Shown piece by piece: positions 26,670 to 35,485 of a DNA stretch of 64,000 nucleotides. The DNA is from Vibrio porteresiae DSM 19223 (lineage in GTDB: Bacteria; Pseudomonadota; Gammaproteobacteria; Enterobacterales; Vibrionaceae), in contig NZ_AP024896.1 of the NCBI RefSeq assembly GCF_024347055.1, positions 1,674,001-1,738,000 on the forward strand, written 5' to 3'. The number at the start of each line of letters is the position of its first letter. Positions within the stretch are counted from its first letter, which is position 1. Under the pieces are notes generated by a model, which did no database searches, was not told where the DNA came from, and was given only the letters and a program-made list of their open reading frames with translations. A program made the translations under genes and the position numbers.

Positions 26670-28037
26670 ATGTATTCTCTGTTTCTGGTGACACCGCTCA
26701 AACTGATGTTACTCGGTTTGATTGCGATTTTAGGGTTCACCATCGTTCGTTATAGTTGGGTTGCGTTTAGTGGTGAAGCAGACCGTTCCCGATTCTTGCG
26801 TTCGCTTTTGATGACTATTGCAGCCGTTGTATTGGTGATTACAAGTAACCATCTCGTACTTTTCTGGGCAGCATGGGTGGCGGTCAGTTTATCTCTACAC
26901 CGTTTGATACTGTTTTATCCATTGCGTCCACGAGCTCAGCTTGCTGCGCACAAGAAATTCTTGCTAGCACGCCTGAGTGAATTGCTCTTAGCTATCGCCT
27001 TTGCCGCTCTGTACACCCAATACCAAACGCCGTACATCAGCGATATCATCGCGCATTCATCCTTTACTCATAGCACAACAAGCACCACAGTTGCTGCAAT
27101 CATGCTCGGTCTAGTGGCTTTAATTAAATGTGCTCAGCTACCGATGCACGGCTGGCTTATCCAAGTGGTTGAAGCGCCAACGCCAGTCTCTGCACTGCTG
27201 CACGCTGGCATCGTCAACCTGGGTGGTATCTTGCTGCTGTTCTTTGCCCCGATTGTCGCTTCAAGCAGCATTGCTTGCTGGATGATTGTCATTCTTGCTG
27301 GCATCAGTACCGTTATCGCCGGACTTGTGAGCACCACGCGTATCAGTGTCAAAGTGAAGTTAGCTTGGTCGACCAGCTCACAAATGGGCTTAATGTTGGT
27401 GGAAATCGCACTTGGTCTGTATGAAATGGCGCTGCTGCACCTGTTCGCTCACTCATTCTACAAAGCGTATTCGTTCCTAAACAGCGGCAACACCGTTAAC
27501 CACTATCTTGCCGCTAAGCTCGCGGGTGAAGTGAAACCTAAGGTTCGCCACTGGTCGATTGCACTGTCTCTTGGGTTAATTCTCTTGGCCATAGCCCAGT
27601 GGGAATTCGAGGTCATGACCAGTTTTGCCGCCACCATCTTGGTTTGGTTGGCACTGAGCGCCCTACTGCTGCCGAGTATCACCCGCTTTGACAAAGGCAC
27701 GCCAGCTCGCTTACTGATATCGCTAGGGTTTGCCATTGCTCTACTAACCCTATACACCACAGCCAAACACCATCTGGGTACGTTAATGGGCTTAGATGCA
27801 CCGCTGAATCTCGCTGCAGATATCACTGTCGCTTGTTTATTCGTGAGCCTATTTGCCTGCTCTATCGCACTGCAATACTGGCCGCATGTGAGTTGGGTAA
27901 AACGTCTGTTTATCTGGCTAAACGCAGGCGCTTACTTAGATGAATGGGCAACCCGCTTAACCTTAAAATTGTGGCCAAGTGAGTCACTTCTCAAACTGCA
28001 ACACGCGCATTGGCAAGTCGAAACCGAGGTAAAATAA
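26670..28037 (+). CDS. dabB: Inorganic carbon transporter subunit DabB
   Basis: This 455-residue membrane protein has ~13 helices and belongs to the NuoL/MrpA proton-antiporter family (motifs GWLIQVVEAPTPVSALLHAG and KLAWSTSSQMGLM). It lacks the long C-terminal arm of NuoL. With the DabA gene directly behind it and overlapping by one base (TAATG), it is DabB, the ion-conducting half of a DAB complex that traps CO2 as bicarbonate using the cation gradient. The ATG at 26670 follows GTGAGG. Function of V. cholerae homologues has been reported; this assignment is by family and context. Confidence 0.92.
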   Translation: MYSLFLVTPLKLMLLGLIAILGFTIVRYSWVAFSGEADRSRFLRSLLMTIAAVVLVITSNHLVLFWAAWVAVSLSLHRLILFYPLRPRAQLAAHKKFLLARLSELLLAIAFAALYTQYQTPYISDIIAHSSFTHSTTSTTVAAIMLGLVALIKCAQLPMHGWLIQVVEAPTPVSALLHAGIVNLGGILLLFFAPIVASSSIACWMIVILAGISTVIAGLVSTTRISVKVKLAWSTSSQMGLMLVEIALGLYEMALLHLFAHSFYKAYSFLNSGNTVNHYLAAKLAGEVKPKVRHWSIALSLGLILLAIAQWEFEVMTSFAATILVWLALSALLLPSITRFDKGTPARLLISLGFAIALLTLYTTAKHHLGTLMGLDAPLNLAADITVACLFVSLFACSIALQYWPHVSWVKRLFIWLNAGAYLDEWATRLTLKLWPSESLLKLQHAHWQVETEVK

Positions 28038-30466
28038 TGATTTTAGAAAATATCGCCGTCCCTTTCGCAACGTTAGCTCAACAAGCAGCGCAAACCATCG
28101 CTCCAGCTTGGCCTTTAGACCAGTCTGTCGCAGTCAATCCTTGGTGGCCACAACGTCATCAGGCCATTACAGACGTGTTTGCTCAACAAGCTGTTTTAGT
28201 TGGCGCGACCGGTTTGATGGATAAAAGTTACTATCAATCGCAGTGGCAGAAACAAATTCAACCACAGCATGTAGAAAAAGCACTGGTCTCGTTAGGCTCT
28301 ACGCTGAGCAAAGAGCAGGTCATTACTGACTTAGAACGCCCAGAGCAACCTGCACCGCGTTGGAAAACACTCGCTATGTTGCTTGACGACAAAGTGCCCT
28401 CGTCGCAAGGTCACTCTTGGGTGCAAGAGATTCAGCAGCAGGTAAGTCAGTTTATTGCTCTGTACCACCAATATCCTGAACGTTTTGATTCCAATGGTAA
28501 AAATGGCGAGCACCTTTACCAAAGTTGGCTTGAAGTGGTCACTCGCGACAAAGGTATTCGTACATTACTTGGCGTGGATCTACTGCCTTACTTCGCAAAG
28601 CTGCCAAAAGAATTGCTCACCATGCTTGATCTTGCTGGTGATGAGTGGCGCGATGTCTTAGCCGATGAGCAAGGCGCACTGGCATTCGCGCAAGCCTCGC
28701 TACATCAGCTTTCTGGCTGGGCAGGATGGCAAGCATGGTTAGATTGGCAAGCCAATTTAGCGAATAAAGAGATTAAAGTCCCTCATGCCTTAGGACTGAC
28801 AACCATTTTGCTCGCTTGGGACTATGTACTGTGGAAGTGGCTTCAAGCAGAAAAAGCCGATGAATTTAAAACCATCAAACACACATTGGTCGTGCAAGCG
28901 AGTCAAGTGAATCATCTGTATGAGCTGGCTAAACAGCAACTTGAACCGCTTTGGGTATGGCAACGTGCGATGGAATTGAGTATTCAAACCGATTGGATTG
29001 CTCAAGTGGAACATGTGCAAAAAGCTCAACAACAGACTCGTCCATCAATCCAAGCGGTCTTTTGTATTGATGTGCGCTCCGAGCCGATGCGCCGCGCCCT
29101 TGAAGCACAATGCTCAAGTGTGGAAACAATTGGTTTTGCAGGTTTCTTCGGTATTCCGATTGCGTATCAAACTCGCGACGGTAGTATCCTACGCCCCCAA
29201 TTGCCGGGGCTGTTAGCACCTTCGATTGTTGCTCAGCAAACCCGTATGCGCCCTGAGCGCTGGTTACGCCTGACCAAACTAGGCTGGCAAAACAGCTTAG
29301 AAAAACCGTCCTCTAACTTAGGTATGGTTGAAGCAGGTGGCTTGCTTAAATTAGTCAGTCTGTTCAAACGTGTCGTGATGCAAGAAGGGACCGAAAACCC
29401 AGTGAACCGCGATGCAAGACCTAACGATCAGTGGGAACTAAAACGCAATCAACTACCGCTGACCGCACAAGAAAAAGCAGAGTTAGGCGCTGGCATTCTT
29501 AAAGCGATGGGCTTTAGCCAACGTCTGGCGCCGGTGGTATTGCTCACTGGTCATGGCAGTCAAACCTGTAACAACCATACGTCATCCAGCTTAGATTGTG
29601 GTGCGTGTGGTGGACAGACTGGTGAAGTGAACGTCAAAGTCCTTGCCAGCCTGATTAACGACCCTATTGTAAGAGAGCATATGCCAGAGTTTGGCGTCAC
29701 GGTTCCAGAAGATACCCACTTCTATGCGGCGATGCACAATACCACTACCGATGACTTTATGGTGTTTGATGCACCGTCGGCTCCATGGCGTCAAACGCTG
29801 ATCAAAGCCAGCGAACAAGCTCGCCACGCTCGCCTGCAGCAATTTGATGGTCCAAGCGCCCCAAGCGCCAACGAAGTGAATCGCTTCTTTAAGCAAAGAG
29901 CGACTAACTGGGCACAGATGCGCCCTGAATGGGGTTTATGTAATAACGCAGGTGTGTTTATCGCACCACGCGCACTGACTCGTAACTTAGACTTTGCAGG
30001 GCGCGCATTCTTACATGAATACCATGTGGATCAAGACCCAGAGTTTGCTCAACTAGAGCGCATCATGACCGCCCCACTGCTGGTGATGAACTGGATTAAC
30101 CTGCAGTATTTTGCCTCCGTGACCGTACCAGAAAAATACGGTAGCGGTAACAAACTGCTTCACAATGTGGTGGGTGGTCATATTGGGGTATTTGAAGGTA
30201 ATGGCGGCGATTTACGTATCGGCTTATCTAATCAATCAGTACACGATGGCAAACAGTATCGCCATCAACCCGTGCGTCTGAGCACCTTTATTCAAGCCCC
30301 TAAAGAAGCCATCGAAATGATTATGGCACGTCACCAAGATGTGGCCTCTTTAGTGAACAACGGCTGGTTATTTCTCTACCAAGTGGATGCAGAGCAGCGC
30401 ATTTGGCAATACGTGAAACACCAGTGGTTACCTGTCACCAATCACAATAATGAGATGGTCAATTAA
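28037..30466 (+). CDS. dabA: Inorganic carbon transporter subunit DabA (DUF2309)
   Basis: This 809-residue protein is a divergent beta-carbonic-anhydrase-like subunit. The zinc and active-site residues are in place: Cys343 and Asp345 (VFCIDVRSEP), His506 (LTGHGSQTC) and Cys521 (LDCGACGG). Their 2- and 15-residue spacings match C351/D353 and H524/C539 reported for Halothiobacillus DabA. DabA is thought to hydrate CO2 one-way, energised by DabB. The start codon overlaps the dabB stop, implying translational coupling. No terminator separates it from the Sua5-type gene that follows. Confidence 0.94.
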   Translation: MILENIAVPFATLAQQAAQTIAPAWPLDQSVAVNPWWPQRHQAITDVFAQQAVLVGATGLMDKSYYQSQWQKQIQPQHVEKALVSLGSTLSKEQVITDLERPEQPAPRWKTLAMLLDDKVPSSQGHSWVQEIQQQVSQFIALYHQYPERFDSNGKNGEHLYQSWLEVVTRDKGIRTLLGVDLLPYFAKLPKELLTMLDLAGDEWRDVLADEQGALAFAQASLHQLSGWAGWQAWLDWQANLANKEIKVPHALGLTTILLAWDYVLWKWLQAEKADEFKTIKHTLVVQASQVNHLYELAKQQLEPLWVWQRAMELSIQTDWIAQVEHVQKAQQQTRPSIQAVFCIDVRSEPMRRALEAQCSSVETIGFAGFFGIPIAYQTRDGSILRPQLPGLLAPSIVAQQTRMRPERWLRLTKLGWQNSLEKPSSNLGMVEAGGLLKLVSLFKRVVMQEGTENPVNRDARPNDQWELKRNQLPLTAQEKAELGAGILKAMGFSQRLAPVVLLTGHGSQTCNNHTSSSLDCGACGGQTGEVNVKVLASLINDPIVREHMPEFGVTVPEDTHFYAAMHNTTTDDFMVFDAPSAPWRQTLIKASEQARHARLQQFDGPSAPSANEVNRFFKQRATNWAQMRPEWGLCNNAGVFIAPRALTRNLDFAGRAFLHEYHVDQDPEFAQLERIMTAPLLVMNWINLQYFASVTVPEKYGSGNKLLHNVVGGHIGVFEGNGGDLRIGLSNQSVHDGKQYRHQPVRLSTFIQAPKEAIEMIMARHQDVASLVNNGWLFLYQVDAEQRIWQYVKHQWLPVTNHNNEMVN

Positions 30467-30503
30467 TGACTACGATTGGTTCGATTATTACGGAGATGAT
30501 TTG

Positions 30504-31475
30504 TTGAATACGCTTCGACTTAATGCCAACAAGGCACAAGATTTACAACACGCAGCATGCTTACTTGAACAAGGCAAATTGGTCGCATTGCCAACAGAAA
30601 CGGTTTACGGCTTAGCCGCAGACGCGACTCAACCTGAAGCGGTGAAAGGCATTTTTGCCGCTAAAGGTCGTCCGGCCAACCATCCTTTGATCGTTCACAT
30701 TGGTGATATGAGTCAATTGAGTGATTGGGCGGCTGATATTCCAGACCAAGCGATTGCTCTTGCCAAAGCATTTTGGCCTGGGCCTCTGACACTATTGCTG
30801 CCCAAAGGCGCACAGGCTTCTTCTGTCGTCACTGGTGGATTAGATACGATTGCGATACGCATGCCTGCGCATCCGGTCATTTTATCTATCTTGAAAGAGT
30901 ACAAACTGGCTGTTGCTGCACCTTCGGCAAATCCATACAAGCAGCTCAGCCCAACCAACGCAGAGCAAGTCATTTCGGGCTTAGATGGAAAAATTGATGC
31001 GGTATTAGATGGTGGCGATTGCCTATTTGGTTTGGAATCGACCATCGTCGATTTAACGTCAGAAAACGTACGCGTTTTACGCGCTGGGCCGATTACGGCG
31101 CAAGAATTAAGTCAGGTGTTAGAACAACCTGTCGATTACCCCAAACATCACAACATGGCAGTACCTGGTAACGTCGGTAGCCATTATCAACCGAAAACCG
31201 TACTTCGCTTAGTGGATAACATAGAACACGCTGTATTTAACCGAGACAAGAACTCAACTTATGCAGTCATACATACGTCAGAGTTGGTGGATGACAATGG
31301 AATCGCTTCATTCAAGATGCCATTAGACGCCGCCAGCTATGGCAAAAAGCTTTATCGCTCTCTTGCAGAGGCTGACAAGTTGCAACTTGATGAGATTTGG
31401 CTCGAGCGTCCACCGCAAGGGGAGGCGTGGAACGCGGTTAACGACCGTCTCAGTCGCGCAGCTCTACCTTTGTAA
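30504..31475 (+). CDS. Sua5/TsaC-type L-threonylcarbamoyladenylate synthase
   Basis: This ~323-residue protein has a YrdC/Sua5 catalytic domain (~15-200: LPTETVYGLAADAT, KGRPANHPLIVHI, PSANPYKQLSPT, GLESTIVD) plus the C-terminal SUA5 domain absent from short TsaC. It makes threonylcarbamoyl-AMP from threonine, bicarbonate and ATP, the first step of t6A37 in ANN-decoding tRNAs. A TTG start at 30504 is chosen for its GGAG box eight bases upstream. An ATG at 30450, inside the end of dabA and without a binding site, would add 18 residues. It is third in the dabB-dabA unit and precedes a strong terminator. Because it consumes bicarbonate, linkage to a bicarbonate-trapping system is meaningful. Confidence 0.87.
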   Translation: MNTLRLNANKAQDLQHAACLLEQGKLVALPTETVYGLAADATQPEAVKGIFAAKGRPANHPLIVHIGDMSQLSDWAADIPDQAIALAKAFWPGPLTLLLPKGAQASSVVTGGLDTIAIRMPAHPVILSILKEYKLAVAAPSANPYKQLSPTNAEQVISGLDGKIDAVLDGGDCLFGLESTIVDLTSENVRVLRAGPITAQELSQVLEQPVDYPKHHNMAVPGNVGSHYQPKTVLRLVDNIEHAVFNRDKNSTYAVIHTSELVDDNGIASFKMPLDAASYGKKLYRSLAEADKLQLDEIWLERPPQGEAWNAVNDRLSRAALPL

Positions 31476-31537
31476 TGCAGAGCGATACCTATTCTATTTA
31501 CGATTTCTAAAACGCAACCTTTGTTGTTCATAGCAAC

Positions 31538-31568
31538 ACCCCTACAGATTCTGTAGGGGTCTTTTTTT
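31538..31568 (+). terminator. Terminator of the dabB-dabA-sua5 unit
   Basis: ACCCCTACA (31538-31546) pairs with TGTAGGGGT (31552-31560); a seven-T run follows. Confidence 0.95.
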
Positions 31569-31603
31569 AGGTCAGCGAACACGTTCAAATTGAGTAATTG
31601 GCT

Positions 31604-33001
31604 CTAACCCTTACGGTTTTTCCATACAGTTTGCACGTTACAAAATTCGTACATACCGTGCTCAGAGAGCTCACGACCATAACCACTTTTCTTCACGCCA
31701 CCAAAGGTAACGCGTGGATCACTCGCGCAAAAACCATTGATAAACACCCCACCACACTCTAATTGTGCAGCCAGTTCTTGTGCATAGGCTTCATCACCGC
31801 TGTAGATTGTTGCGCATAAACCAAACTCACTGTCATTGGCGAGTTGAATGGCATGTTGAGCACTTTCTGCAATCGAAATCGCAGCTACCGGGCCAAACAT
31901 CTCTTCACGAAATGCGGTCATCTCAGGTGTGACGTTAGCTAAAACCGTTGGCTCGTAATAGTTACCCTCACCTTGCAACGGTTTACCACCCGCCAGAACA
32001 ACAGCGCCTTGCTCGATGGTAGCTTGAACTTGTTGATCCAACTCATCACGCAGATCAAAACGTGCCATTGGGCCGACATAGTTTTCATCTTGTGTTGGGT
32101 CACCCATTTTTAATGCATTAACAGCAGTCACAAACTTGTCGGTAAATTCCTGAGCGATAGAAGATTCCACAATAAAGCGTTTGGCTGCTGCGCAAACCTG
32201 ACCGCTGTTTTGATAGCGTCCAGCAACAGCGGCACGCACCGCTTCATCGATATCAGCATCGGCAAGAACAATGAAAGGATCAGAACCACCCAGTTCCAAC
32301 ACAGATTTCTTCAAAGCCGCTCCCGCTAGTGAGCCAATCACCTTACCCGCACGCACACTGCCAGTGAACGCAACGGCAGCAAGGCGATCATCAGCAATGA
32401 CTGTTGCGACATCGTCATTGGTTGCATTAATAACAGCAAACGCGCCTTGAATTAGACCAGCACTGCTCAGAATCTTTTCAATTAAATAGGCAGAACCCAT
32501 CACGTTTGGCGCGTGTTTTAATACATAAGTATTGCCTGCTAAGAGCATCGGCACCGCACCACGCATGACCTGCCACAGTGGGAAGTTCCACGGCATAATA
32601 CCCAAAATGACACCCAGAGGACGGTATTCCAATACCGCTTGCTGGTTTTCCACCATAGTAGGTTTGGTCGCAAGCATGGCTGGGCCATGCTCAGCATACC
32701 AATCACATAGGTTGGCACTTTTGGCAACTTCACCACGTGCTTGGGCAATCGGCTTACCCATTTCACGGGTCATCATTTGTGCCATCTCTTCGCCATGCTC
32801 ACGAATCGCTTGACCAATATGACGCAAAGTTTGCGCACGCTCAGCGACCGACAAAGCGCGCCATTGACGCTGCGCCTGAACACTGTTTTCCAATGTCTGG
32901 ATCACTTGCTCTTTGGCATCGAAAGCATAGGTTGCAATGGTTTCACCATTGGCTGGATTAATCGATTTAGCTTGGCTAACTGTAGGGGTCACTTGGGTCA
33001 T
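31604..33001 (-). CDS. NAD(P)-dependent succinate-semialdehyde dehydrogenase family (Sad/YneI-like)
   Basis: This 465-residue aldehyde dehydrogenase has the cofactor/oxyanion Asn in MPWNFPLW (~148), catalytic Glu in LELGGSDPF (~240) and the nucleophile Cys in NSGQVCAAAKRF (~275). Length and pattern fit E. coli Sad (YneI), which oxidises succinic semialdehyde in GABA/putrescine breakdown. The divergent LysR gene reproduces the E. coli sad-ptrR(yneJ) arrangement. Substrate is inferred from family and context; other short-chain semialdehydes are possible. Confidence 0.85.
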   Translation of the reverse strand: MTQVTPTVSQAKSINPANGETIATYAFDAKEQVIQTLENSVQAQRQWRALSVAERAQTLRHIGQAIREHGEEMAQMMTREMGKPIAQARGEVAKSANLCDWYAEHGPAMLATKPTMVENQQAVLEYRPLGVILGIMPWNFPLWQVMRGAVPMLLAGNTYVLKHAPNVMGSAYLIEKILSSAGLIQGAFAVINATNDDVATVIADDRLAAVAFTGSVRAGKVIGSLAGAALKKSVLELGGSDPFIVLADADIDEAVRAAVAGRYQNSGQVCAAAKRFIVESSIAQEFTDKFVTAVNALKMGDPTQDENYVGPMARFDLRDELDQQVQATIEQGAVVLAGGKPLQGEGNYYEPTVLANVTPEMTAFREEMFGPVAAISIAESAQHAIQLANDSEFGLCATIYSGDEAYAQELAAQLECGGVFINGFCASDPRVTFGGVKKSGYGRELSEHGMYEFCNVQTVWKNRKG

Positions 33002-33146
33002 AAAACTTCACTCCTCTTGCGAGTATGACTTGAAACTGGGAGGTATGCTTTTCTTTCGCACCTCATATACGCTCTAGTTTGCCCTTGTCAGACAAAACAA
33101 AAAAGTGAATAATTTTGACAAACTTTTTCTCAAAAAGAGAATAACC

Positions 33147-34022
33147 ATGAATCTATCCCAATTAGAAATGTTCAATGCTGTGGCAGAAACGGGCACGATC
33201 ACTGATGCAGCCAAACGAGTCCATCGGGTTCCCTCAAATGTCACCACGCGCATTCGCCAATTGGAAGCGGATCTTGGTACTGAACTCTTTATCCGCGAAA
33301 ATCAGCGCCTTCGACTGTCGCCAGCAGGTTACAACTTGTTGGAGTATAGCCATCAAATTTTACAACTGGTGGAAGAGGCCAAAGCGGCTGTTGCTGGCGA
33401 AGCGCCAAAAGGTCGCTTGCATCTGGGGTCACTAGAAAGCACCGCAGCAGTGCGCATCCCTCCCCTCCTCGCTCGCTACAATCAAACCTACCCTAATATC
33501 CAGTTGGATTTGGTAACGGGCCCATCAGGCACCATGTTTGAACAGGTACTAGAAGGCGAGTTGGCGGCGGCGTTTATTGATGGGCCAATATTGCATCCCG
33601 CCATTGAAGGGATGCCAGTATTTAATGAAGAATTGGTTTTGATCACCCCCACCAGCTACACCAAAGTGCATCGTGCTCGCGATGTCACCGGGCATAACAT
33701 TTACGCGTTTCGCGCCAATTGTTCCTATCGGCGTCACTTTGAAAACTGGTTTTTGGCTGACCACGCTAAACCAGGTAAGATTTATGAAATGGAGTCCTAC
33801 CATGGCATGTTAGCGTGTGTGATTGCAGGGGCGGGTGTTGCAATGATGCCGTTAAGTCTGCTCGAAACCATGCCCGGTCATGATCAAGTAAAAATACATT
33901 CACTGGGGAAAGAGTGGGATCACCTCACCACTTGGTTGATCTGGCGTCGCGGTTCAATGACACCTCAACTAAGGGTTATGGTTGATCTGTTACCGGAATA
34001 TGCGCATATGATCACCCAATAG
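33147..34022 (+). CDS. LysR-family regulator (PtrR/YneJ-like)
   Basis: This 291-residue regulator has an N-terminal winged helix (MNLSQLEMFNAVAETGTITD, IRQLEADLGTELFIREN) and a substrate-binding domain. The ATG at 33147 follows AGAGAA and matches the usual LysR N-terminus; an upstream reading from 33105 adds 14 atypical residues. It is divergent from the aldehyde dehydrogenase. The gap has a dyad TTGTC-A-GACAA (33085-33095) that may be its site. Role by analogy with E. coli PtrR. Confidence 0.87.
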   Translation: MNLSQLEMFNAVAETGTITDAAKRVHRVPSNVTTRIRQLEADLGTELFIRENQRLRLSPAGYNLLEYSHQILQLVEEAKAAVAGEAPKGRLHLGSLESTAAVRIPPLLARYNQTYPNIQLDLVTGPSGTMFEQVLEGELAAAFIDGPILHPAIEGMPVFNEELVLITPTSYTKVHRARDVTGHNIYAFRANCSYRRHFENWFLADHAKPGKIYEMESYHGMLACVIAGAGVAMMPLSLLETMPGHDQVKIHSLGKEWDHLTTWLIWRRGSMTPQLRVMVDLLPEYAHMITQ

Positions 34023-34104
34023 TGCTAATAATACGCTCAGCAGATATCAATACGCTTTCATTTATTAGCCATTGATTGATTAGCATAAAAACCCATTTCA
34101 TAAT

Positions 34105-34143
34105 CAGATTGTTTATGCGACATATTGACTCATAAACAATCTG
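34105..34143. repeat. Perfect 13-bp inverted repeat
   Basis: CAGATTGTTTATG and CATAAACAATCTG flank a 13-nt centre, 82 bp after the LysR stop codon. There is no T-run, so it is not a standard terminator. Confidence 0.85.
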
Positions 34144-34296
34144 GTTATTAATCGAGAAAAATCACATTTTATCTCTTACCAACGGCAAATTATTGACACA
34201 AATGTCATTAAAATATATGCAATCAATTTATATTAATAGCTTATAAGTTGATGAAATATATCAGGTTAAAAGTCATATCTACTGAGAAAAAAGTCA

Positions 34297-34308
34297 GCAA
34301 ACGTTTGC
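34297..34308. promoter_or_regulatory. PurR/LacI-family-type operator palindrome
   Basis: GCAAACGTTTGC is a perfect 12-bp palindrome identical to the core of the E. coli PurR box, but no purine gene and no nearby gene start is associated. Confidence 0.45.
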
Positions 34309-34597
34309 CAACACTCATAATTAAAATAAAATCAAAGAGTTAATCTACAATAAGCTTAATTGTACGGAATTTAACCCATAAGGATTATATTGATTAACAG
34401 GTTGGATTGATAAATTACACAGCAACAGCAGGTGTACCAAATACAATAACAGCGTTAGTTGGCAAACTAAGTTACACAAAATATATATCAAAAAGTAACA
34501 ACGTCAGTGAATAAAAAGGCAGATTACCATCGCCTAATATAATTTGGGTTAATACCCAAAATGAATAACAATAACATACAGCTCTCAGACTTTGATC

Positions 34598-34652
34598 AGG
34601 TAGAAGTGTGCTGACTCAACCTAAGCGCACAAGGAACTACCTGTTTTCTTTT
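34598..34652 (+). terminator. Terminator-like hairpin in the gene-poor region
   Basis: AGGTAG (34598-34603) pairs with CTACCT (34637-34642) and TGTGC (34607-34611) with GCACA (34627-34631); GTTTTCTTTT follows. It is interrupted but ends in a T-rich tail, hinting at a plus-strand transcript ending here. Confidence 0.4.
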
Positions 34653-35221
34653 GGCTGTTCTTATAGCTCATCGCACTTTGCTATGACTTCATCACAGCAA
34701 CCCATCTTGGCAAGATATTACCCACCTCTAATACTACTTATTTCATATATCGACTTTATTTTCATCTAGCATCAACTGATAAACTGATATATTAAAAAGC
34801 TCATAATATATCTCATGTGCTTTATTTTTGAGAAAAATCCTATTTACCCAATATCAGGGATATTCTATTTACCACGTTCAAACTACACTGATTAAAGGTA
34901 ATTATTTTCATTTGTATTTTTAAAGAATGAAAATTGAACCGTAAATTGACATTACAGTAACTTGATTTTGTCTTCGTTAGCAGAAAGCACGTTACTCTAC
35001 GGCGTACTGTCTATCTATATTGAGTTAGCAGTAATCGGTAATGATGATTATCTCAGCAAATGTCAATTTAATGGCGCTTATATAAAATCAACAAAAACAG
35101 AACTGAATGAAGTTGCAACTCGCATTCGTCCGAGAAAGGCATTATTAAGCGAGAGTTTAAATTTCATTGCTTTACAAAGCTGCCGCTTCATCAACTGTCA
35201 TAGGCATAAAGGTTATATTCA

Positions 35222-35380
35222 ATGGCTCAATCTCAATGTGATCACAAAAATCAGCTTGTTCGTCACCATCGTAGTTGGTGGGATAAGCTCACAGGCGTAA
35301 AAGAAGTCTACGTGTGCAAAAAGTGCGGCGCAGTTATCAAGCTTCGCGGCGGTAAAATGACCTCAGATAAAATCGTTTAG
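35222..35380 (+). CDS. Small zinc-ribbon-like protein (52 residues)
   Basis: A short ORF codes MAQSQCDHKNQLVRHHRSWW continuing to CKKCGAVIKLRGGK. Cys6, His8, Cys32 and Cys35 form a CxH...CxxC set that would bind one zinc; the protein is basic (many Lys/Arg/His). AAAGG lies nine bases before the ATG and a strong terminator follows the stop. Coding is supported by the metal-ligand pattern and by the terminator. It is convergent with hcp. No family is recognised. Confidence 0.72.
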   Translation: MAQSQCDHKNQLVRHHRSWWDKLTGVKEVYVCKKCGAVIKLRGGKMTSDKIV

Positions 35381-35432
35381 TGTTGATGTCACCATCAACG
35401 CTCACAGATGTGATATGAGATAACGTGAATTT

Positions 35433-35463
35433 AAAAAGGCCGGAGCATTGCTCCGGCCTTTTT
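35433..35463. terminator. Bidirectional terminator between zinc-ribbon gene and hcp
   Basis: A 14-bp perfect stem (35433-35446 with 35450-35463), loop ATT, flanked by As and Ts so that it serves both convergent genes. Confidence 0.95.
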
Positions 35464-35485
35464 ATTGTGACTATTGGCTAGCGGA

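Larger units (their letters stand above)
34023..35221. other. AT-rich 1.2-kb gene-poor region with several signals
   Basis: No ORF here has convincing coding character. Visible are a 13-bp inverted repeat (34105-34143), a perfect -35 TTGACA overlapping a TGACA-CAAA-TGTCA dyad (34193-34208), a PurR/LacI-type palindrome (34297-34308), a dyad TTTGGGT-TAAT-ACCCAAA (34543-34560) and a plus-strand terminator-like hairpin (34598-34652). This could be a decayed gene region or hold an unrecognised RNA. The AT-richness suggests an H-NS target next to the hcp/chaperone genes. Confidence 0.5.

Noticed and set aside
34962..35300. 112-codon plus-strand ORF
   Set aside because: It overlaps the better supported zinc-ribbon frame, has no ribosome-binding site and no recognisable domain; probably chance in A/T-rich sequence.
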